Shown piece by piece: positions 1 to 6,306 of a DNA stretch of 9,690 bases (the stretch's first letter is position 1; each line of letters opens with the position of its first letter). Source of the stretch: Pseudomonas sp. PGPPP3 (GTDB lineage Bacteria; Pseudomonadota; Gammaproteobacteria; Pseudomonadales; Pseudomonadaceae); assembly GCA_002256055.1 (NCBI GenBank), contig NKIE01000072.1, positions 1 through 9,690 of the forward strand, given 5' to 3'. Under the pieces are notes generated by a model. The model was not told the origin of the DNA. It ran no database searches and saw only the letters and a list, made by a program, of their open reading frames with translations. Made by a program: the position numbers and the translations under genes.

Positions 1-259
1 TGATCACATGGTGGTAAAGCGACGCCGGCATCAGCAGGCCGACAAAGTGCCCCGCCAGCACGAACAGCACGCCGACGTGGAACAGGTTGCTGGCGATGCG
101 CATGTAGCGTTGCTCAGCCGCATTGCGGTTGAACACCTGGCTGGAACCGGCCTTCCAGGAGTACTGCGACAGATCGAAGCGTGCCCAGCTGCCGATCAGG
201 CAGATGGCCAGCGCGATATAGGGATAAACCCCGAACACCATTAAGTTGAAGCTAGACAT
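1..259 (-). CDS. narI: Respiratory nitrate reductase gamma subunit NarI (cytochrome b), 5' part only
   Basis: The membrane subunit of NarGHI: it oxidises quinol at the periplasmic side and passes electrons through two b hemes to NarH. The window holds the first 86 codons; the gene runs off the left edge. Reading from the ATG at 259, the protein begins MSSFNLMVFGVYPYIALAIC, with a first membrane helix at about residues 6-25. The NarI-typical GSWxRFD and QYxWKAGSSQ motifs follow at residues 23-41. A second helix begins near residue 56 and contains His61 and His71, which match the first pair of heme ligands of the family (His56 and His66 in E. coli). A short insertion (about residues 43-52) separates the SSQ motif from this helix compared with E. 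coli. The start overlaps the narJ stop by 8 bases (252-259), and an AGGAGG at 266-271 lies 6 bases before it, so translation is probably coupled to narJ. Codon use matches narJ and the distal part of narH, not narG. Confidence 0.95.
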   Translation of the reverse strand, partial: MSSFNLMVFGVYPYIALAICLIGSWARFDLSQYSWKAGSSQVFNRNAAEQRYMRIASNLFHVGVLFVLAGHFVGLLMPASLYHHVI

Positions 260-1007
260 GACGTGCCTCCTGGGTCAGTTCAGTGGCCAACCCATCCTGT
301 TTGAAATCGACCCAGTGCAGCGGGATCGGTGACTCTTCGCGGGCCTTGCCCGGTGCGCTGGCCATGCTCGGGCAACGCTCCTGCTGCTCGGCATTGAGGA
401 AGTCCACGGCTTCCTCTTCCCAGATTTTGTCCAGGGCTTCGAGCGAGTCGTCACGGACTTCCGCAGCGACCTGCTCACGCACTTCGGCCATGGCCTCCTG
501 CGGTTCAACCCCGGCAATCTGCAACAAGGCACGGAAGCAACCGGCATAGGCGCTTTCGCGCTCGTCCAGGCGCGTCGCCAGCAATGCCAGCAGATGGGAG
601 ACATCGGCCAGACCCTCGCGGGCCTCCAGGTCTTCGCGGGTGGAGAGGAACTCTAGGTACAGCGGGATGTAGTCCGGCAGCTCTTTGACGCCGATGGCAA
701 AACCGGCCTCTTCGTACTGCGCCATCATGTCGACCATGGCCTGACCGCGATCACGGGACTCACCGTGCACGTGTTCGAACAGCAACAGCGACAGAGCGCG
801 ACCGCGGCCGAACAGGGCACCGTAGTGCTCCTGGCCGTCCATCAGGTCGTTTTCGCAGATCAGTTCGAGCAGCTCGTGCAGCGCATTGCGCTGCTCCGGG
901 CTGATTTCACGGCTGGCAGCAATGGCCTGATCCAGTTCGTCACGGCCCGCCAGCAATTGCTCGGTGGGGTAGTCGAGTAGCAGGGAAATCACCTTGAGAA
1001 TTTGCAT
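252..1007 (-). CDS. narJ: Nitrate reductase assembly chaperone NarJ
   Basis: A cytoplasmic private chaperone of NarG, not part of the final enzyme. In studied systems NarJ binds the NarG N-terminus, supports insertion of the FS0 cluster and Mo-bisMGD cofactor, and holds back membrane docking until NarGH is complete. The product is 251 aa, close to the usual NarJ size. The family signature LFEHVHGESRDRGQAMVDM is at residues 76-94 and ELPDYIPLYLEFLS at 109-122, in an otherwise helical, Glu/Leu-rich protein; the acidic C-terminal third (about 170-215) is typical. The ATG at 1007 is chosen because it begins with the family start MQILKVISLLLDYP and has a strong ribosome site (GGGAGGA, 1014-1020) 6 bases upstream. 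An in-frame ATG at 1100 would add 31 unrelated residues lying inside narH. narJ starts 2 bases after the narH stop and overlaps narI by 8 bases. The protein looks gammaproteobacterial (Pseudomonas/Halomonas-like), in contrast to NarG; this is a judgement by eye. Confidence 0.97.
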   Translation of the reverse strand: MQILKVISLLLDYPTEQLLAGRDELDQAIAASREISPEQRNALHELLELICENDLMDGQEHYGALFGRGRALSLLLFEHVHGESRDRGQAMVDMMAQYEEAGFAIGVKELPDYIPLYLEFLSTREDLEAREGLADVSHLLALLATRLDERESAYAGCFRALLQIAGVEPQEAMAEVREQVAAEVRDDSLEALDKIWEEEAVDFLNAEQQERCPSMASAPGKAREESPIPLHWVDFKQDGLATELTQEARHV

Positions 1008-1009
1008 GC

Positions 1010-2548
1010 TCAGTCCTCCCACAACTGTACGGTTTTCAGGATGTCGCGCTTGTTGGCTTTCTTGCCGCCGAACATGTTGGTGTCCGAGCTGCCACTGCAA
1101 CCGCTGCCAAAGCTGAAGCCACAGCCGGAACGCTCGGCAAAGGCATCACTCATGGCGTCTTCACGGTGCGCGCTGGGCACCACGAAACGGTCTTCGTAGT
1201 TGGCAATGGCCAGGTAGCGGTACATGTCCTCGACCTGGGCCACGGACAGACCCACGTCTTCCAGCACCTTGAGGTCCTGCACGCCGTCCACTTGCTCGGC
1301 ACGCTTGTAGGCACGCATCGCCAGCAGACGCTTGAGGGCCAGTTTCACCGGTGCCACATCGCCTGCGGTCAGCAGGTTGGCCAGGTAACGAAGCGGAATG
1401 CGCAGGCTGTCGACATCTGGGATCACCCCGTTCATGCCCACGGTGCCAGCGGTGGCAGCGTTCTGGATCGGCGACAGTGGCGGCACGTACCAAACCATCG
1501 GCAGCGTGCGGTATTCCGGGTGCAGCGGCAGCGCCAGTTTCCAGTCCACGGCCATCATGTACACCGGCGAACGTTGAGCGGCATTGATCACCGACTGCGG
1601 TACGCCATCGGCCAGGGCCTGCTTGATCACGGCGGGATCATGGGGGTCCATGAAAATATCCAGCTGCTTCTGGTACAGGTCCTGCTCGTTCGGCGTGCTG
1701 GCCACTTCGTGGATGCGGTCGGCGTCGTACAGCAGCACGCCGAGGTAGCGGATGCGCCCTACGCAGGTTTCCGAGCAAACGGTCGGCATGCCGGCTTCGA
1801 TCCGTGGGTAGCAGAAGATGCACTTCTCGGATTTACCGCTCTTCCAGTTGAAGTAGATCTTCTTGTACGGGCAGCCGCTGATGCACATGCGCCAGCCGCG
1901 GCACTTCTCCTGGTCGATGAGGACGATGCCGTCTTCTTCACGCTTGTAGATCGCGCCGCTCGGGCAGGAGGCCGCGCACGCCGGGTTCAAGCAGTGCTCG
2001 CACAGACGCGGCAGGTACATCATGAAGGTATTTTCATACTCGCCATAAATGTCGGCCTGGATCTGGTCGAAGTTCTTGTCCTTACGGCGCTTGGCGAACT
2101 CGGTGCCGAGAATTTCTTCCCAGTTCGGGCCCTTTTCGATCTTCTCCATCCGCTCGCCGGTGATCTTGGACCGGGGGCGCGCGGTGGGGAAGGCGTTCAT
2201 GTCGGGCGCGGATTTCAGGTGGTCATAGTCGAAATCGAACGGCTCATAATAATCGTCGATTTCCGGCATGGACGGATTGGCAAAGATGTTCGCCATGATC
2301 CGCCACTTTGACCCCTGCTTGGGGTGCAGCTTGCCCGACTTCGACCGCGACCAGCCGCCATTCCAGCGCTTCTGGTTTTCCCAGTCGGTCGGATAACCGG
2401 TGCCGGGCTTCGTCTCGACGTTGTTGAACCAGGCGTATTCAACGCCTTCGCGGCTGGTCCAGACGTTCTTGCAGGTGACCGAGCAGGTGTGGCACCCGAT
2501 GCATTTGTCGAGGTTCAGGACCTTGCCGATTTGCGCGCGAACTTTCAT
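1010..2548 (-). CDS. narH: Respiratory nitrate reductase beta subunit NarH (four Fe-S clusters)
   Basis: The electron-transfer subunit of NarGHI, on the cytoplasmic face between NarI hemes and NarG. The product is 512 aa, the normal NarH size. All four cysteine groups are visible: Cys16/19/22/26; Cys183/186/191/195; Cys216, Trp219, Cys222, Cys226 (Trp in place of the second Cys gives the [3Fe-4S] cluster, as in the family); and Cys243/246/258/262. The C-terminal GCGFSFGSGC motif (about 479-488) is also family-typical. The ATG overlaps the narG stop as ATGA (2545-2548), with GGAGG at 2556-2560, so translation is coupled to narG. Oddity: codon use switches inside the gene. In codons 1-172, 6 of 7 tyrosines use TAT and no valine uses GTG; from codon 173 on, 16 of 16 tyrosines use TAC and most valines (about 18 of 26) use GTG. 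The distal part also favours CGT arginine codons. The gene is therefore a likely mosaic of two lineages, yet no conserved residue is lost and it should encode a complete protein. Confidence 0.97.
   Translation of the reverse strand: MKVRAQIGKVLNLDKCIGCHTCSVTCKNVWTSREGVEYAWFNNVETKPGTGYPTDWENQKRWNGGWSRSKSGKLHPKQGSKWRIMANIFANPSMPEIDDYYEPFDFDYDHLKSAPDMNAFPTARPRSKITGERMEKIEKGPNWEEILGTEFAKRRKDKNFDQIQADIYGEYENTFMMYLPRLCEHCLNPACAASCPSGAIYKREEDGIVLIDQEKCRGWRMCISGCPYKKIYFNWKSGKSEKCIFCYPRIEAGMPTVCSETCVGRIRYLGVLLYDADRIHEVASTPNEQDLYQKQLDIFMDPHDPAVIKQALADGVPQSVINAAQRSPVYMMAVDWKLALPLHPEYRTLPMVWYVPPLSPIQNAATAGTVGMNGVIPDVDSLRIPLRYLANLLTAGDVAPVKLALKRLLAMRAYKRAEQVDGVQDLKVLEDVGLSVAQVEDMYRYLAIANYEDRFVVPSAHREDAMSDAFAERSGCGFSFGSGCSGSSDTNMFGGKKANKRDILKTVQLWED
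1014..1020 (-). promoter_or_regulatory. Ribosome binding site of narJ (decides the start)
   Basis: GGGAGGA lies in the last codons of narH, 6 bases before the ATG at 1007. It supports this start over the upstream in-frame ATG at 1100, and its place inside narH suggests that ribosomes finishing narH restart on narJ. Confidence 0.75.
2010..2160. other. Probable mosaic junction inside narH (recombination point or assembly join)
   Basis: Within narH codons about 130-180 the style of the coding sequence changes. The right side (start of narH, and narG, narK, narR beyond it) uses mixed TAT/TAC tyrosine codons, GTC/GTT valine and CGG/CGC arginine. The left side (rest of narH, narJ, narI) uses almost only TAC, mainly GTG, and many CGT. 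The interval covers protein motifs GERMEKI through FMMYLPRLCEHC, which are strongly conserved between lineages at both protein and DNA level, so either homologous recombination or a chimeric assembly could join two narH genes here without breaking the frame. The exact point cannot be placed by eye; the ILGTEFAKR segment already looks like the left-hand lineage, whereas the TAT codons at 168 and 171 look like the right-hand one. The change itself is seen in the sequence; its cause is inference. Confidence 0.6.
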
Positions 2549-5500
2549 TCTGCGGCCTCCACATGCTTGGTTGCGGGCGTATCCAGCCAGTCAACTTTCT
2601 TCATCTTGCGAACGATCACGAATTCGTCGCGGTTGCTGCCGACGGTGCCGTAGTAGTTGAAACCATAGGACAGTTGCGCATAGCCGCCGATCATGTGCGT
2701 GGGCTTCAGCGTGGCGCGGGTGACCGAGTTGTGGATGCCGCCCCGGTTGCCGGTCTTTTCCGAACCGGGCGTATTCACGATCTTTTCCTGCGCGTGATAC
2801 ATGAAGAGCGTGCCCTGCTTGATCCGCTGGCTGACCACCACCCGCGCGGTCAAGGCACCGTTGATGTTGTAGGCCTCGACCCAGTCGTTATCGACCAGAC
2901 CGGCCGTCTTGGCGTCCACCTCGGACATCCAGACAACTGGGCCACCCCGGTTCAGGGTCAGCATCAACAGGTTGTCAGTGTAGGTGCTGTGGATGCCCCA
3001 TTTCTGGTGCGGTGTGATGAAGTTCAGCACGACATGCGGGTTGCCCTCGGCTGCGTCGTTGTTGACGGCCTTGGTGATGGTCTTCAGGTCCACCGGCGGG
3101 CGGTAGCTGACGAAACCTTCGCCAAAGGCCCGCATCCAGAGGTGATCCTGATAAAGCTGCTGGCGGCCGGTCAGCGTCCGCCACGGGATCAGCTCATGCA
3201 CGTTAGTGTAGCCGGCGTTGTAGCAGACCGTCTCGGATTCGATCCCCGACCAGGTGGGACTGGAAATGATCTTGCGCGGTTGCGCCGCGATATCGCGGAA
3301 GCGGATCTTGGTGTGGTGCGCACCTTCGGCCAGGTGGGCGTGGTGGCGACCGGTGGGTTTCTCCAGTTCCTCCCACGCCTTGACGGCCACTTCGCCGTTG
3401 GTTTCGGGGGCGAGCATCAGGATCATTTCCGCCGCGTTGATCGCGGTTTCCAGCTTGGCCAGGCCCTGCGACACGCCTTCGTCCTGCACGACCCCGTTCA
3501 GGTCGCGCAGATGGCCGACCTCGACCTTGGTATCCCAGTTGATCCCCTTGCCGCCGTTGCCGAGCTTTTCAAGCAAGGGACCGACCGAGGTGAACTTCTT
3601 GTAAAGATTGGGATAGTCCCGTTCGACCGCGATATAGTTCGGGGCGGTCTTGCCGGGGATCAGGTCACATTCGCCCTTCTTCCAGTCCTTCACATGGGCC
3701 TGTGCCAACTCGCCGGGGGTGTCGTGCAGCAGGGGAAGCTGAACGATGTCGGTCTCGACCCCAAGCACCTCTGGGGCGACTTCGCTGAACTTCTTCGCGA
3801 TCGACTTGAAGATTTCCCAATCCGACTTCGACTCATACGCGGGGTCCACCGCCGCCTGCAGCGGGTGGATGAAGGGGTGCATGTCCGAGGTGTTCAGGTC
3901 GTCCTTTTCGTACCAGCTGGCGGTGGGCAGCACGATGTCAGAGTAGACGCAGGTGGTGGACATCCGGAAGTCGATGGTCACCAGAAGGTCAAGTTTCCCT
4001 TTGGGCGCGTCCTTGTGCCAGACGGCCTCCTTCGGCATCACGCCGCCTTCTTCGCCAAGGTCCTTGCCCATCACGCCGTGATCGGTGCCCAGAAGGTGCT
4101 TGAGGAAGTATTCGTGGCCCTTGCCGGATGATCCCAGAAGGTTCGAGCGCCATACAAAGAGGTTGCGCGGCCAGTTTTCCGGGGCGTCCGGATCTTCGCA
4201 GGACATCTGCAAGGCGCCGGACTTCAGCTGTTCGGCCACATAGGCCGGAATGGCCTTGCCTGCGGCCTTGGCGGCTTTCGACACCTCCAGCGGGTTGGTT
4301 TTCAGCTGCGGGGCAGACGGCAGCCAGCCCATCCGTTCCGCCCGGATGTTGTAGTCGATGAGGGAAATGTCCCAATCGCCCTTTGGCGCGGTCGGCGACA
4401 GGATCTCGCCCGCGCGCAGCGTCTCATAACGCCACTGGTCGGTATGGGCATACCAGCACGAGGTGGAGTTCATGTGCCGGGGCGGGCGGTTCCAGTCCAG
4501 CGCGAAGGCCAGAGGCGCCCAGCCGGTCTGCGGGCGGAGTTTCTCCTGCCCCACATAATGCGACCAGCCGCCGCCTTCCTGACCGATGCAACCGCACATC
4601 ACCAGCATGTTGATGATGCCGCGGTAGTTCATGTCCATGTGGTACCAGTGGTTCAGACCGGCCCCAAGGATGACCATGCTCTTGCCATGGGTCTTTTCGG
4701 CATTGCCCGCGAATTCCCGCGCCACAGCGATGATCTTTTCCCGTGCGACGCCGGTGATCTTCTCGGCCCAGGCTGGGGTATAGGGGCTTTCGTCGTTGAA
4801 GTCCTTCGACACCCACTTGCCGCCAAGACCCCGGTCCAGCCCGTAGTTGGCGCAGAAGAGGTCGAACACCGTGGCGACCAGTGCCTGTGACCCGTCAGCA
4901 AGGGTTACACGCCGCGCCGGAATGTTGCGGGTCAGCACTTCGGGGTGATCGCATTTGACGAAGTCGCCCGTGGCGACACCACCGAAATAAGGGAAGTCGA
5001 CGCCCACAACCTCGTCGTGATGTTCGTCAAGTATCTGGCTTAGCCGCAGGTTTGCTTCGGCCCCCTTGGCGCGCTGCTCAAGGTTCCATTTGCCCTCTTC
5101 GCCCCAGCGGAAACCGATGGAGCCGTTGGGGGCAACGATCTGGCCCGAAGCCTCGTCATAGGCGACGGTCTTCCAGTCGGGGTTGTTGGTTTCGCCCAGA
5201 CCTCCGGCAAAATCCTCGGCGCGCAGCATGCGTCCGGGGACAAGGTGGCCATCGCGGTCTTCCAGCCGGACCAGCATCGGCATGTCGGTGTATTTGCGGG
5301 CGTAGTCCTCGAAATACTCGGCCTGCCGGTCAAGGTGGTATTCGCGCAGGATCACATGGCCCATTGCCATCGCCAGCGCAGCATCGGTGCCGGCCTGCGG
5401 GTTCAGCCAGATGTCGCCGAACTTGGCGGCCTCGGAATAGTCGGGGCTGACCACGGCGGATTTGGTCCCGCGATAACGCACCTCGGTATAGAAATGCGCG

Positions 5501-6291
5501 TCGGGGGTGCGGGTCTGGGGCACGTTCGAGCCCCATAGCATCAGGAAGCCCGCGTTATACCAGTCGGCCGATTCCGGCACGTCGGTCTGTTCGCCCCAGG
5601 TCTGGGGGGAGGCAGGCGGCAGGTCGCAATACCAGTCGTAGAACGACATGCAGGTGCCGCCCAGCAGCGACAGGTAGCGCGAGCCGGCGGCGTAGCTGAC
5701 CATCGACATGGCGGGGATCGGCGAGAAGCCGAAGACGCGGTCAGGGCCATGGGTCTTGGCGGTATAGGCGTTGGCGGCGGCGATGATCTCGGTCGCTTCG
5801 TCCCAGGTGGCGCGCACGAAGCCGCCCTTGCCGCGCGTCTTGGTGTAGCTTGCGCGCAGGGCGGGATCGTTCTGGATCGCGGCCCAGGCGGCGACCGGCG
5901 TCATCGAGGGACGCATCTTGCGCCAGGCGCGCATCAGGGCGCCGCGGATCAGCGGGTTTTTCACCCGGTTGGCAGAATAGAGATACCAGCTGTAGGAGGC
6001 ACCCCGCGCGCAGCCGCGCGGTTCATGGTTGGGCAGGCCCGCCCGGGTGCGCGGATAGTCGGTCTGCTGGGTTTCCCAGGTCACGATGCCGGACTTGACG
6101 TAGATCTTCCACGAACAGGACCCGGTGCAGTTCACCCCGTGGGTCGAGCGCACGATCTTGTCGTGCCGCCAGCGGTTTCTGTACGTGTCTTCCCAGTCCC
6201 GGTTCTCGCGCGTGGTCTGGCCCCAGCCGTCCGAGAATTGCTCAAGCTCTTTGCTTTGGAAGAAGTTCAGTCTGTCGAGCAGGTGGCTCAT
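2545..6291 (-). CDS. narG: Respiratory nitrate reductase alpha subunit NarG (Mo-bisMGD catalytic subunit)
   Basis: The cytoplasmic catalytic subunit that reduces nitrate to nitrite at a Mo-bis(MGD) centre. The product is 1248 aa against 1247 in E. coli and aligns along its whole length. FS0 cluster ligands are His51, Cys55, Cys59 and Cys94 (HGVNCTGSCSW motif then PRGCARGASY). The molybdenum ligand is expected to be Asp223 in SFYDWYCDLPPASPQTWGEQ (216-235), as in the E. coli enzyme. Further conserved blocks are WGSNVPQTRTPDAHFYTEVR, GAGLNHWYHMDMNYRG, MNSTSCWY, RNLFVWRSNLLGSSGKGHE, NTSDMHPFIHPL, the cofactor-domain QPRKIISSPTWSG and the C-terminal HMIGGYAQLSYGFNYYGTVG. The N-terminus (MSHLLDRLNFF) is the usual NarJ binding tail. 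No frameshift or missing catalytic residue is seen. It starts 15 bases after narK stops, with AAGGAAG at 6297-6303 as ribosome site, and overlaps narH by ATGA. Sequence and codon style fit Rhodobacteraceae. Confidence 0.98.
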   Translation of the reverse strand: MSHLLDRLNFFQSKELEQFSDGWGQTTRENRDWEDTYRNRWRHDKIVRSTHGVNCTGSCSWKIYVKSGIVTWETQQTDYPRTRAGLPNHEPRGCARGASYSWYLYSANRVKNPLIRGALMRAWRKMRPSMTPVAAWAAIQNDPALRASYTKTRGKGGFVRATWDEATEIIAAANAYTAKTHGPDRVFGFSPIPAMSMVSYAAGSRYLSLLGGTCMSFYDWYCDLPPASPQTWGEQTDVPESADWYNAGFLMLWGSNVPQTRTPDAHFYTEVRYRGTKSAVVSPDYSEAAKFGDIWLNPQAGTDAALAMAMGHVILREYHLDRQAEYFEDYARKYTDMPMLVRLEDRDGHLVPGRMLRAEDFAGGLGETNNPDWKTVAYDEASGQIVAPNGSIGFRWGEEGKWNLEQRAKGAEANLRLSQILDEHHDEVVGVDFPYFGGVATGDFVKCDHPEVLTRNIPARRVTLADGSQALVATVFDLFCANYGLDRGLGGKWVSKDFNDESPYTPAWAEKITGVAREKIIAVAREFAGNAEKTHGKSMVILGAGLNHWYHMDMNYRGIINMLVMCGCIGQEGGGWSHYVGQEKLRPQTGWAPLAFALDWNRPPRHMNSTSCWYAHTDQWRYETLRAGEILSPTAPKGDWDISLIDYNIRAERMGWLPSAPQLKTNPLEVSKAAKAAGKAIPAYVAEQLKSGALQMSCEDPDAPENWPRNLFVWRSNLLGSSGKGHEYFLKHLLGTDHGVMGKDLGEEGGVMPKEAVWHKDAPKGKLDLLVTIDFRMSTTCVYSDIVLPTASWYEKDDLNTSDMHPFIHPLQAAVDPAYESKSDWEIFKSIAKKFSEVAPEVLGVETDIVQLPLLHDTPGELAQAHVKDWKKGECDLIPGKTAPNYIAVERDYPNLYKKFTSVGPLLEKLGNGGKGINWDTKVEVGHLRDLNGVVQDEGVSQGLAKLETAINAAEMILMLAPETNGEVAVKAWEELEKPTGRHHAHLAEGAHHTKIRFRDIAAQPRKIISSPTWSGIESETVCYNAGYTNVHELIPWRTLTGRQQLYQDHLWMRAFGEGFVSYRPPVDLKTITKAVNNDAAEGNPHVVLNFITPHQKWGIHSTYTDNLLMLTLNRGGPVVWMSEVDAKTAGLVDNDWVEAYNINGALTARVVVSQRIKQGTLFMYHAQEKIVNTPGSEKTGNRGGIHNSVTRATLKPTHMIGGYAQLSYGFNYYGTVGSNRDEFVIVRKMKKVDWLDTPATKHVEAAE

Positions 6292-6306
6292 TTGGGCTTC
6301 CTTTCG

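Noticed and set aside
8..244. 78-codon plus-strand frame at the left edge
   Set aside because: Antisense of narI; the minus-strand frame shows clear NarI motifs and heme histidines.
1008..1100. 31-residue N-terminal extension of NarJ from an upstream in-frame ATG
   Set aside because: It lies wholly inside narH, resembles no NarJ, and the internal ATG at 1007 has a strong ribosome site and the family start sequence.
1166..2311. 381-codon open frame antisense to narH
   Set aside because: Shadow of narH; His/Gly/Val-rich translation with no family resemblance, and it runs across the mosaic junction simply because narH stays in frame.
2563..4131. 522-codon open frame on the plus strand, antisense to narG
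   Set aside because: Long antisense frames are expected opposite GC-rich genes. The translation has no recognisable domain, and narG on the other strand is a full, conserved gene.
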